A DNA stretch of 41,093 nucleotides from the NCBI GenBank assembly GCA_028281385.1, contig JANQJY010000019.1, positions 1 through 41,093 of the forward strand, given 5' to 3'. The translations under genes and the position numbers were made by a program. The notes under the pieces are model-generated. The model did not search any database. It saw nothing but the letters and a program-made list of their open reading frames with translations, and was not told the origin of the DNA. The DNA is from Rickettsiales bacterium. GTDB lineage: Bacteria; Pseudomonadota; Alphaproteobacteria; Rickettsiales; UBA3002. This document shows positions 14,512 to 22,268 of the stretch, piece by piece; the stretch's first letter is position 1, and each line of letters begins with the position of its first letter.

Positions 14512-17500
14512 ATGACGCAGGAAAAACCAACCCATTACCCGAAAAGCGACCCCAATCCCGATTTCGCCGGATTGGAGGAAGAGGTGCTGGCCTTCTGGCA
14601 GGAGGAAAACATCTTTAAGGCGTCGGTGGAGAATCGCCCGGCACAGAATGCGTCGGAAGAGAATAACGAATATGTATTTTACGATGGCCCGCCCTTTGCC
14701 AACGGCCTGCCGCATTACGGTCATCTGCTGACCGGCTATGTCAAGGATGCCATCGCACGCTATCAGACCATGCGCGGCAAACGTGTCGAGCGCCGCTTTG
14801 GCTGGGATTGTCATGGTTTGCCCGCCGAGATGGGCGCGGAAAAAGAACTGAAGATCTCCGGCCGTCAGCAGATCATGGACTATGGCATCGGCAAATTTAA
14901 CGAGTTCTGCCAGTCGTCCGTGATGACCTATGCCCATGAGTGGGAACGCTATGTCACCCGTCAGGCGCGCTGGGTCGATTTCAAAGGCGACTATAAAACC
15001 ATGGACAGGAATTTCATGGAGTCGGTCATCTGGGCGTTCAAACAGCTCCATGACAAGGGGCTGTGCTATGAGTCGCACCGCGTGATGCCCTATAGCTGGG
15101 CGGCGGAAACCCCGCTGTCGAATTTTGAGACCAAGCTCGATAATTCCTACCGCGATCGTACCGACAAGGCGGTGACGGTGGCGTTCGAGTTGAAAGACAA
15201 GCCGAACGGTGCGCCGGACGCAGAGAAATATTATTTGTTGGCATGGACAACAACGCCATGGACGCTACCGAGCAATCTGGCATTGGCGGTGAGTGGGGAG
15301 ATGGAGTATGTGTGCGTCGTGAAAGATCACTCCCCCCTTGCGGGGGAGTCGGATTCGCGTCAGCGATCCGGTGGGGGGAAGACAGATTTTGCTACTGAGA
15401 AAGCGCAGGAGATGCGTAAAAACCCAACAGAAGCAGAAAAAAAACTGTGGAATGCATTAAAAGCTGAACAACTGGGGATAAAATTCCGTAGGCAGCAACC
15501 GATTGGGAATTATATTGCCGATTTTTACAATGCCGAAAAACGGCTCATTATTGAAGTCGATGGTGGGCAGCATAACGAAAGTATGAAAGATGCAGCGCGT
15601 GATGCTTGGTTGAAAGAACAAGGGCTGACCATATTACGTTTCTGGAACAATGAAGTACTGGAAAATCTGGATGGTGTATTGCAACAGATTACTAGAGCGA
15701 TAGAGAATGCCCCCCACGCGGTTTCTCTCGAAACCGCCGCTCCCCCGCAAGGGGGGAGCAAGCGTGCCTGCTACATTCTTGCTAAGGCTTCCCTTGCGTC
15801 TTATGCGAAAGAGTTGGCAAACGCAATTGCCGAAACTTCCAAGCGTTTACATCCAGTTTCGGGCAAAGACCTTATCGGCCTATCCTACACTCCTCTCTTC
15901 CCTTATTTCGATAATCACCCGAATGCATTTCGCGTGCTCGACGGCTCGGACTTTATCGAGGAAGGCTCGGGCACCGGCGTGGTGCATATGGCACCGGGCT
16001 TCGGTGAAGATGACCAGCGCGTCTGCGCAGAAAATGATATTGAGATTGTCGTGCCGGTCGATGGACAGGGAAAATATACCGACGCGATATTTGATCTGCC
16101 GCCTGCGCCGAAACCGAACAAATCGCCGGATGGGCATTATGAAAGCGAGCGCTGCCTGCTGCGGCCTTTCACTGAAGACGATACCGATCTGCTCATTTCG
16201 CTGCACACGCATGAGCAGGTGATGGATACCGTCAATGACGGGTTACAGAATGAAGAAGAAGCGCGCGCCGATCTGGCCGAATTCATCCGCCTCTATGACG
16301 ACTATGGCTTTACGCAATTCGCGGTGTTTCACAAAGAGTCGGGCACCTTCATGGGCCGCGCCGGATTACAGATGATGAATCAGCGCGAAGATGGCGGCGG
16401 TGAGGTCAAGCCGGTGCTGCGCGCGGCATTGTTCCCTGAATTCTGGCATGGCGGTTACGGCACCGAGCTGTGCCGTTTCGTCACGGCGCTGGGATTGTAT
16501 GGCTTCAATCTGGAGGAAGCGGTGGCAGGTGCGGTGGCGCATAACCCGCGCTCACATAACATGATTCAGCGCATCGGTTATGACTATGTCGGTGACGTGG
16601 AATTCAAACAAGGACTCGGCCCGATGTTCGTGGCGACGAAAGACAGTTTTGAGCGTGCGCATATCCCGCTGTCGCTCAAAGGGCTGAATGTCATTGCCGA
16701 GACCAACGGGACATGTGAGGACGAGCCTTACAGCGACAAACAGCTCGAAAAATACGGGCTGGCGAATCTGCGCATCATTAATTGGCTGAAGCTAAAAGGG
16801 CATCTTGCTGTACCACCGGAGGATTATACCCACAGCTATCCGCATTGCTGGCGGACCGATCAGCCGCTGATCTACCGCGCCATGCCGAGCTGGTATGTGG
16901 CGGTGACACAGTTCCGTGAGCGCGCGGCGGAGTTGAATCAGCAGATCAACTGGATTCCCGCGCATGTGCGCGACGGGCAGATGGGGCATATGTTGGCGAC
17001 GGCGCCGGACTGGTCGATCTCGCGCAACCGTTTCTGGGGTACGCCGATTCCGGTGTGGAAGTCGAATAATCCGAATTCGAAAGAGCCGATCAAGGTCTTT
17101 GGTTCTATCGAAGCATTAGAAACGTTTTTCGGGCAGAAGGTCGATGACCTCCACCGCCCGTTTATCGACGAACTCACCGCGCCCGATGGCGACGGCTATG
17201 AATATCGCCGCGTCGAGGATGTGTTTGACTGCTGGTTCGAATCCGGCTCGATGCCCTTTGCGCAGGTGCATTACCCGTTTGAAAATAAGGAGTGGTTCGA
17301 CAGCCATTTTCCCGCCGACTTCATCACCGAATATGTCGGCCAGACGCGCGGCTGGTTCAACACGCTGATTATTTTATCGACGGCGCTGTTCGACAAACCG
17401 CCCTTTAAGAATTGCATCTGTCACGGTGTGGTGCTCGATGCCGAGACCGGACTGAAATATTCCAAACGCCTCAAAAATTATAAAGACCCGCTCGAGGTGA

Positions 17501-18930
17501 TCGACACATTTGGTGCCGATGCGTTGCGCTGGCTGATGCTGCATTCGCCGGTGATGCGCGGGCAGGATCTGATGGTCGATCCGGAAGGCAAATTTATCCG
17601 TGATGTGGTGCGGCTTCATATCAAACCGGTGTGGAACGCCTATCATTTCTTCACGCTCTATGCCAATGCCGATGGGGTGAAGGCGGAATTGCTCTTCGAT
17701 TGTCATCCCGCACAGCAAGCGGAAGGAGATCCCGGCTCGCGCGGCGCTACGCTTGCTGGCCGGGATGACAGTTTACATGTTATGGACCGCTATATTCTCG
17801 CCAAATGTGCGCAGGCGGTGGAAGCGATTAAAACTTCGCTCGACGCCTATGATACGCCCGGCGCCTGCGACGCGGTGAATGATTTTTTCGAAGTGCTCAA
17901 TAACTGGTATATCCGCCGTAGCAAGGAACGTTTCTGGAATGAAGGCGGCGATGCGGGCAAGGTCGATCAGGCGGCTTTCAATACGCTCTATACCGTCTTG
18001 CATGTGATGTGCCGCGCCATGGCGCCGCTGCTGCCGCTGGTCAGCGAAGTGGTCTATCGCGGGCTGACGGGAGAGAAAAGTGTGCATCTCGCCGAGTTTC
18101 CGTCATTGCGAGGAACCGTAGGTGACGAAGCAATCCAGTCTGGATCGCCGCGCTTCGCTCGCGATGACGAATTAATCGCCGATATGGACCGCGTGCGGGA
18201 TGTGTGTAATGCGGCATTATCGATACGTACCAAAGCGAACATAAGAATTCGACAACCTTTGGCTAAACTTGATATTGCCGGTTATGGGCTGGACAGGATT
18301 TCTCAATATGCCAACATCATTCAAGACGAGCTTAATGTGAAATCGGTAGTGGTGCATGAACCGAAAAAGATGGCTGATTTTGGTACCTTCAAATTGCAGG
18401 TTGTTTTTGCAGAGTTAGGAAAGCGTTTAAAGTCTGAAGGTAAAGCGCATAAGGTTAAGGAAATCACTGCAGCCATAAAAAATAATCTGTGGGAAAAAAC
18501 AAAACAAGGTGAACGGGTCGTAGCCGGAGAGACTCTGTTGGAAAATGAATATAAACAACTGCTGGAAACAAAAGATAAGTATAAAGATTCTTCTGCCCCT
18601 CTCTCTACTAACGACGCGCTTGTCGTACTCGATCTGACCATCACTCCCGAACTCGAAGCCGAGGGCCTGGCGCGCGATTTGGTACGGCTGATCCAACAGG
18701 CGCGCAAGGACGCGGATTTACAGGTGACGGATCGGATTGCGCTGCAACTGCAATTAAATGATCAGGCAAAGGCGGCAGTGAAAGCACATCAAGAGTATAT
18801 CTGCGAGCAGACGCTGGCGACGGAATTACAGGTGAGGGATACCGTCGAGGCAACGCATACATCCGAGCAGATGCTGAACGGTGAGCCGGCCGTCATCGGT
18901 TTTACCGTGGTGAAAGCCGTCGCGGCGTGA
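14512..18930 (+). CDS. ileS: Isoleucyl-tRNA synthetase with four in-frame insertions
   Basis: Charges tRNA-Ile and edits Val. The backbone is the long IleS type seen in Rickettsiales: HIGH-type motif HYGH at residues 68-71, WTTTPWTLPSN in the editing domain (245 onward), GTGVVHMAPGFGEDD (488 onward), KMSKS equivalent KYSKR at 982-986, and a C-terminal domain ending near 1472. The length is far above the usual ~1,000-1,100. The excess is a DUF559 nuclease domain (273-417), a RimJ/L-like acetyltransferase domain (about 541-712), and two palindrome-encoded peptides (1064-1087, 1197-1220). All insertions keep the frame and the catalytic motifs survive, so it is probably functional. The GTG start of gpsA overlaps its stop. 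Confidence 0.95.
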   Translation: MTQEKPTHYPKSDPNPDFAGLEEEVLAFWQEENIFKASVENRPAQNASEENNEYVFYDGPPFANGLPHYGHLLTGYVKDAIARYQTMRGKRVERRFGWDCHGLPAEMGAEKELKISGRQQIMDYGIGKFNEFCQSSVMTYAHEWERYVTRQARWVDFKGDYKTMDRNFMESVIWAFKQLHDKGLCYESHRVMPYSWAAETPLSNFETKLDNSYRDRTDKAVTVAFELKDKPNGAPDAEKYYLLAWTTTPWTLPSNLALAVSGEMEYVCVVKDHSPLAGESDSRQRSGGGKTDFATEKAQEMRKNPTEAEKKLWNALKAEQLGIKFRRQQPIGNYIADFYNAEKRLIIEVDGGQHNESMKDAARDAWLKEQGLTILRFWNNEVLENLDGVLQQITRAIENAPHAVSLETAAPPQGGSKRACYILAKASLASYAKELANAIAETSKRLHPVSGKDLIGLSYTPLFPYFDNHPNAFRVLDGSDFIEEGSGTGVVHMAPGFGEDDQRVCAENDIEIVVPVDGQGKYTDAIFDLPPAPKPNKSPDGHYESERCLLRPFTEDDTDLLISLHTHEQVMDTVNDGLQNEEEARADLAEFIRLYDDYGFTQFAVFHKESGTFMGRAGLQMMNQREDGGGEVKPVLRAALFPEFWHGGYGTELCRFVTALGLYGFNLEEAVAGAVAHNPRSHNMIQRIGYDYVGDVEFKQGLGPMFVATKDSFERAHIPLSLKGLNVIAETNGTCEDEPYSDKQLEKYGLANLRIINWLKLKGHLAVPPEDYTHSYPHCWRTDQPLIYRAMPSWYVAVTQFRERAAELNQQINWIPAHVRDGQMGHMLATAPDWSISRNRFWGTPIPVWKSNNPNSKEPIKVFGSIEALETFFGQKVDDLHRPFIDELTAPDGDGYEYRRVEDVFDCWFESGSMPFAQVHYPFENKEWFDSHFPADFITEYVGQTRGWFNTLIILSTALFDKPPFKNCICHGVVLDAETGLKYSKRLKNYKDPLEVIDTFGADALRWLMLHSPVMRGQDLMVDPEGKFIRDVVRLHIKPVWNAYHFFTLYANADGVKAELLFDCHPAQQAEGDPGSRGATLAGRDDSLHVMDRYILAKCAQAVEAIKTSLDAYDTPGACDAVNDFFEVLNNWYIRRSKERFWNEGGDAGKVDQAAFNTLYTVLHVMCRAMAPLLPLVSEVVYRGLTGEKSVHLAEFPSLRGTVGDEAIQSGSPRFARDDELIADMDRVRDVCNAALSIRTKANIRIRQPLAKLDIAGYGLDRISQYANIIQDELNVKSVVVHEPKKMADFGTFKLQVVFAELGKRLKSEGKAHKVKEITAAIKNNLWEKTKQGERVVAGETLLENEYKQLLETKDKYKDSSAPLSTNDALVVLDLTITPELEAEGLARDLVRLIQQARKDADLQVTDRIALQLQLNDQAKAAVKAHQEYICEQTLATELQVRDTVEATHTSEQMLNGEPAVIGFTVVKAVAA
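15329..15762 (+). mobile_element. DUF559 nuclease element inserted in frame in ileS
   Basis: A segment of about 430 bases inside the editing-domain coding region. It is bracketed by inverted repeats of about 53 bases: left 15329-15380, right 15709-15762. The outer ends share CTCCCCCCTTGCGGGGGAG (palindromic in itself) and the inner ends share CCCCCCAC/GTGGGGGG. Between them is a complete Vsr-like DUF559 domain (residues about 296-395 of IleS): the LGIKFRRQQPIGNYIADF motif with D337, LIIEVDGGQH with E348 and D350, and LRFWNNEVLENLDGVL. The arms are translated as linkers. No intein splice residues are present. Mobility by the nuclease is inference. Confidence 0.8.
16130..16665 (+). other. GNAT acetyltransferase domain (RimJ/RimL-like) inserted in IleS
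   Basis: IleS residues about 541-712 do not belong to the synthetase. They read as a GNAT N-acetyltransferase: ESERCLLRPFTEDDTDLL at the start, GTFMGRAGLQ, the acetyl-CoA motif WHGGYGTELCRF, and NPRSHNMIQRIGYDYVGDV. The synthetase backbone resumes at LKGLNVIAE. A Pro/Lys-rich hinge (PPAPKPNKSPDG) joins the two. Unlike the DUF559 insert, I see no flanking repeats. The domain looks complete, and its substrate is unknown. Confidence 0.8.
17701..17770. repeat. In-frame palindrome in ileS (TGTCATCCCG type)
   Basis: Seventy bases with perfect ends TGTCATCCCG/CGGGATGACA and an inner pair AGCAAGCG/CGCTTGCT. They are translated as about 24 residues (1064-1087) between LLFD and VMDRYILA of the synthetase. 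The ends are those of dispersed intergenic palindromes. Confidence 0.85.
18101..18170. repeat. In-frame palindrome in ileS (CGTCATTGCGAGG type)
   Basis: Ends CGTCATTGCGAG/CTCGCGATGACG. It shares GACGAAGCAATCCAGTCTGG with the intergenic copy at 6481-6562. It is translated as IleS residues 1197-1220 and joins HLAEF to LIADMDRV of the backbone. Confidence 0.88.
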
Positions 18931-19946
18931 GCGACACACCGCGCATCGGCATCGTCGGAGCGGGCGCCTGGGGTACGGCACTGGCGATTCTGGCCAACCG
19001 TGCCGGTAATGAGGCGATGCTGTGGACGCGCAACGACCATGTCGCTTCCCAGATCGCTAAAAGCCACACCAATGAACATTACCTGCCCGAGGTGTTTATC
19101 GATCCGGCGATTGCGGTGACCACCGATATTGCCCGCCTGAGTCATGAGAATGATGTGGTCGTGCTGTGCGTGCCGGCGCAGCAGATGCGCCCGGTTTGTA
19201 TCATGCTGTCGGATGTGCTGCAAAGCGACGTGCCGCTGGTCATCGCCAGCAAGGGAATTGAATGCGGCTCGCTTAACCTGATGAGCGAGGTGACGCGTGC
19301 GACCTTGCCGAACAATCCGGTCGCAGTGCTGTCCGGCCCGAATTTCGCGCGCGAGGCGGCCTGTTCCAAACCCACCGCAACGACGATTGCCAGCGAGGAT
19401 GTAGAGCTGCGCGAACGGCTGATCGGCCTGTTCGGCAGTTCGCGTTTTCGTCCTTACGGAAGTGACGATATCATCGGCGTGCAGATCGGCGGGGCGGTAA
19501 AAAATGTCATTGCCATTGCTTGTGGCATTGCCATGGGCCGTAAACTGGGCGAAAACGCACGTGCTGCATTGATCACCCGCGCGCTCGTCGAAATCATGCG
19601 CCTGGCCGAGATGAAAGGCGGAAAAGCCGAAACCCTGATGGGGCTCTCCGGCATGGGAGATTTGCTGCTGACCTGTTCGAGCGACGCTTCGCGCAATACG
19701 CGGCTGGGAATCAGGCTGGGCGAAGGCGCGCGTGTGAGCGAGTTGAGTGATGACCGCTTCAGATATCTGGCAGAAGGCGCGTATACAGCCGAAGCGGTCT
19801 ATGATATGGCACGCAAGGCCGGGGTGTCGATGCCGATCTGTTTCGTGGTGCACCGCATTCTTGATGAGCAGCTGACTGTTGATGAAGCGATTGCCGAACT
19901 GCTGAGACGACCATTTAATGCCGAGGGATTGTGGGAGGAGGAGTAG
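18927..19946 (+). CDS. gpsA: GpsA, glycerol-3-phosphate dehydrogenase [NAD(P)+]
   Basis: Reduces dihydroxyacetone phosphate to sn-glycerol-3-phosphate for phospholipid synthesis. It shows the NAD(P)-binding GIVGAGAWGTALA at residues 8-20, the IASKGIECGS and LSGPNFAREAA motifs, the catalytic-lysine region around GGAVKNVIAIACG, and a C-terminal PFNAEGLWEE. At 339 residues it is complete. The start is GTG, overlapping the ileS stop (GTGA), so translation is coupled. A repeat hairpin begins right after its TAG. Confidence 0.96.
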   Translation: MSDTPRIGIVGAGAWGTALAILANRAGNEAMLWTRNDHVASQIAKSHTNEHYLPEVFIDPAIAVTTDIARLSHENDVVVLCVPAQQMRPVCIMLSDVLQSDVPLVIASKGIECGSLNLMSEVTRATLPNNPVAVLSGPNFAREAACSKPTATTIASEDVELRERLIGLFGSSRFRPYGSDDIIGVQIGGAVKNVIAIACGIAMGRKLGENARAALITRALVEIMRLAEMKGGKAETLMGLSGMGDLLLTCSSDASRNTRLGIRLGEGARVSELSDDRFRYLAEGAYTAEAVYDMARKAGVSMPICFVVHRILDEQLTVDEAIAELLRRPFNAEGLWEEE

Positions 19947-20003
19947 CGAGTATTAGTAGCCAGTAGCTAGTCCAGCTACTAATAACTTGCTACTAGCTAC
20001 TAA
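19944..20003. repeat. Hairpin of degenerate TAGTAGC units after the gpsA stop
   Basis: The left arm TATTAGTAGCCAGTAGCTAG (19951-19970) is followed at once by the longer complementary arm (about 19972-20003, with CAGCTACT...TACTAGCTACTAA). TAGTAGCCAGTAGCT is also found, inverted, in the right arm of the 7022-7130 hairpin. It is a strong structure that could terminate or protect the ileS-gpsA transcript. Confidence 0.8.
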
Positions 20004-20004
20004 A

Positions 20005-20048
20005 CTTCACCAAACTGTCACATTCCTATCCCTCTGATTCGCTATAAT
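20005..20048 (+). promoter_or_regulatory. Candidate PHO-box-like operator and -10 before the 296-residue gene
   Basis: CTTCACCAAACTGTCACATT at 20005-20024 is followed by a perfect TATAAT at 20043-20048. A near copy with the same spacing lies before the gene at 21709. The CTGTCA half-site preceded by TCA five bases upstream matches the phase of PhoB boxes. PhoB control is inference. Confidence 0.45.
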
Positions 20049-20097
20049 AAATAGTAGTGTAAAGCCCGAAATTAGGAGTGTGTGAGGCAAACATATC

Positions 20098-20988
20098 ATG
20101 CAAAATGAGCCATATAACCCCTATAGCTCGATTCCCGGCGGTGATCCGTATGGCGGGTATTATGCGCATGTCTATGACGTGTCCGAGCCCGGCTATCTTG
20201 GAAAATTAGCAAGGAAACTCAGAAAGTTAGGTCATGCCTCGACGACGATCCCTCTCCATCGCTTGTTTTTCATATTACCTGTAGGGCAAGCGATCAATAC
20301 TGGTCTTGTCGGTGCGGCAGGTGTCTTGGAAGTGATCGATTCGCTAATTCACGGTGAGACGAAAAAAGCGTTTAAACAAACCATTGCCAATACGGTGGAT
20401 ACTGCAGCAACGTTCGCATTGACTGGTGCAGGGGTGGTATGGTGGCTTGGCAACGCGGTATTTGGTATCGTGTCCAGCAACTCTCTACCCGAAGAAGCGC
20501 GCAAGCTGACCGGCTGGGCGTTGGACAAGGTCGATGAGGGACTGACCGGGCCGAAGGTGGATCCGTATAAGGCGGCAGTGGAACAGAACTACGCGGCGGT
20601 GGAACAGCAGGTGCTTGGCCCGTCGCCACAGATTGCCGGCACGCAGACAGGACAGGTGGCCTATAACCCGGCACTGGTGCCGCAGCAGGATATGACATAT
20701 CGCGGCAATTACGATATTGTCCAGGCCGATCCGCGAGCGCTGGCGATGATGGAGCAGATGAATCAGGCCTATGCACCGCCGCCAGAGCAGGCCGATCGCG
20801 CGGCGATGATCGGGCAGTTCAGACCCGACAACATGCCGCATTTCAGTGAGCAGGCTCGTCGGCGCGGGCAGGAGCCGCAACATGCTTATACCGATTATAT
20901 GCGCGGTGAAGGGCGCGAACATGTAGCAACGCTGGAAAATGCGCGTGAAAACCAGCCGGATTATAGCATGGGGCGCAGTACGACGTAG
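20098..20988 (+). CDS. Hypothetical protein with two hydrophobic segments, 296 residues
   Basis: Not recognised. The N-terminus is rich in Gly, Tyr and Pro (NPYSSIPGGDPYGGYYAH). Two hydrophobic stretches (about residues 52-82 and 98-125, including ALTGAGVVWWLGNAVFGIV) suggest membrane association. The C-terminal half is polar and rich in Gln, Pro and Arg, without clear repeats. It opens a run of four unknown genes between gpsA and glnA, with its own promoter (TATAAT at 20043) and AGGAG/GAGG purines upstream. No signal peptide is evident. It could be a cell-envelope or inclusion protein; I cannot say which. Confidence 0.65.
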   Translation: MQNEPYNPYSSIPGGDPYGGYYAHVYDVSEPGYLGKLARKLRKLGHASTTIPLHRLFFILPVGQAINTGLVGAAGVLEVIDSLIHGETKKAFKQTIANTVDTAATFALTGAGVVWWLGNAVFGIVSSNSLPEEARKLTGWALDKVDEGLTGPKVDPYKAAVEQNYAAVEQQVLGPSPQIAGTQTGQVAYNPALVPQQDMTYRGNYDIVQADPRALAMMEQMNQAYAPPPEQADRAAMIGQFRPDNMPHFSEQARRRGQEPQHAYTDYMRGEGREHVATLENARENQPDYSMGRSTT

Positions 20989-21040
20989 GAATGTTAAGGT
21001 TTTAGTAAGGTTTTTGTGATAGGAGAGAAAGGATAAGATC

Positions 21041-21595
21041 ATGTTATTCGGCACTATGGAGACGGGAAACAAAGAGGCAACCATGAACATGCAGGATCTG
21101 GAAGCACGCTATTACGAGATCACTGAACTGTATGATCTGGCTGAAGAGCTGGTCGATACGGTTGAGAGCGAGTTTGTCGACAGCCCGGATGACCAACTGG
21201 TGCTGATTGAAGAACTGGTCGAGGAAGTGGGCGATGCCGCCGATATCCTGACTGAGGAATTCATTACCCTTGCCGAAGCGCAGAAAAAAGGCAAAAAGAA
21301 ACCGCGCAATAAGGGCAAGATTGAAAGCGCGCTGCGTCGTATTTATTCCGCGATTGATGCCTATAACACCCGTGTCAGCACTGGCCTTTCGGAATTAAAT
21401 GCCGGTTTCCGCAATATTGCCGATCCGATCGTCAACAAAATCAAACGCCAGATGGAAGTGGTGGTTGCTAATTTCCTCGCTTTCCTCGAACTGTCGCTTG
21501 ATCGTATCATGCATAAATCACAGATCGAAGAGCTGAAGGAACGTCAAGCGCATATTGCCCACCTGCTCGCTCAGGCCGGACCGGGACAGGCCTGA
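21041..21595 (+). CDS. Hypothetical acidic helical protein, 184 residues
   Basis: Not recognised. The first half is very acidic and predicted coiled coil (ELYDLAEELVDTVESEF, then VLIEELVEEVGDAADILTEE). A basic patch (KKGKKKPRNKGK, about residues 82-93) separates it from a second helical part. There is no signal or membrane segment. A purine-rich ribosome binding site (AGGAGAGAAAGGA) precedes the ATG; an internal start at 21083 is possible. The gene follows the 296-residue gene by 52 bases and may share its transcript. Confidence 0.65.
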   Translation: MLFGTMETGNKEATMNMQDLEARYYEITELYDLAEELVDTVESEFVDSPDDQLVLIEELVEEVGDAADILTEEFITLAEAQKKGKKKPRNKGKIESALRRIYSAIDAYNTRVSTGLSELNAGFRNIADPIVNKIKRQMEVVVANFLAFLELSLDRIMHKSQIEELKERQAHIAHLLAQAGPGQA

Positions 21596-21618
21596 GGCCA
21601 GTCGTCGGTCATCCCAAA

Positions 21619-21663
21619 CTTCATCAAACTGTCACATTTCACAGACTGCTACCATGTTATTAT
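21619..21663 (+). promoter_or_regulatory. Second PHO-box-like operator and -10
   Basis: CTTCATCAAACTGTCACATT at 21619-21638 and TATTAT at 21658-21663. This is the same 20-base box, with one clear substitution, and the same distance to the -10 (39 against 38 bases) as upstream of 20098. It should drive the gene at 21709. Confidence 0.45.
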
Positions 21664-21708
21664 GACAATTGCGTGACAATGAATCATTAAAGAGAAGAGT
21701 GTGTCATC

Positions 21709-22164
21709 ATGGCATTCGAAGCCACCCGAGCCGCTTACGTAGAATCCGAAGCCTGGCAGGCAGACCAAAACCTCTGGAAACGCATCAATGATGCGGCTAT
21801 TCCCGTATGGGGAGGCACCCATAACCGTATCGCTATCGCCCTGAGTGAGGCATGGAAACCTTTTAAGATGACAGGCGCTATGATAGCAGGCAACACCAAA
21901 GATTATTCTCACCAGGATGATCTCACACCGCACCATGAATTGCCGGAGGATATCAAAGACAGCCAGTGGGGCAAAGATTTGCTGCAAGCACGAAACACAG
22001 AAATTGCGGCAGCCGCACTGCGCGCCGATGGTTATGTTGCTCTGGCCGAGCTGAATATTACCAGCGGGTTAAGGCAACTCGAAGCGGCAGATCATGCCGA
22101 AGCGATTGTTCCTCATCGTTATTTGCCGCTGGAAGCCTCTCACACGACGTGTGAGAGGGTCTAA
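21709..22164 (+). CDS. Hypothetical protein, 151 residues
   Basis: Not recognised. A soluble, mostly helical protein (YVESEAWQADQNLWKRIND, then NTEIAAAALRADGYVALAEL) without signal or membrane segments. AAGAGAAGAG purines lie upstream of the ATG, and a promoter with the shared CTTCATCAAACTGTCAC box lies at 21619. Its last codons (around SHTTCERV) are encoded by a perfect hairpin, so the 3' end of the gene doubles as an RNA structure. Part of the unknown four-gene run. Confidence 0.65.
   Translation: MAFEATRAAYVESEAWQADQNLWKRINDAAIPVWGGTHNRIAIALSEAWKPFKMTGAMIAGNTKDYSHQDDLTPHHELPEDIKDSQWGKDLLQARNTEIAAAALRADGYVALAELNITSGLRQLEAADHAEAIVPHRYLPLEASHTTCERV
22136..22158. repeat. Perfect hairpin overlapping the 3' end of the 151-residue gene
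   Basis: CCTCTCACAC-GAC-GTGTGAGAGG, a 10-base perfect stem ending four bases before the TAA. The following bases are A-rich, not T-rich, so it is not a standard intrinsic terminator. It may protect the mRNA end. Confidence 0.7.
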
Positions 22165-22268
22165 AAAAATTAACTTTTTCTTTATTTTTGTTAATAATTT
22201 ATTAACCAATGGTTGATAAAATTTTACTATAAAATCATTAAAAATGATGGTTTCCGGGGAGGTGAAGA

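Noticed and set aside
15329-15762. Intein or self-splicing intron in ileS
   Set aside because: The insert begins and ends without Cys/Ser/Thr splice residues or a terminal His-Asn, has no Hint motifs, and stays in frame without intron structure. It reads as a retained insertion.
14512-18930. ileS as a broken pseudogene because of its inserts
   Set aside because: One uninterrupted frame of 1472 codons with HYGH, KYSKR, editing and C-terminal motifs all present. Four in-frame insertions without a stop argue for selection.
18789-19853. Long minus-strand frame of 354 codons
   Set aside because: Antisense to ileS end and gpsA. His/Gln-rich low-information translation with no ribosome binding site.
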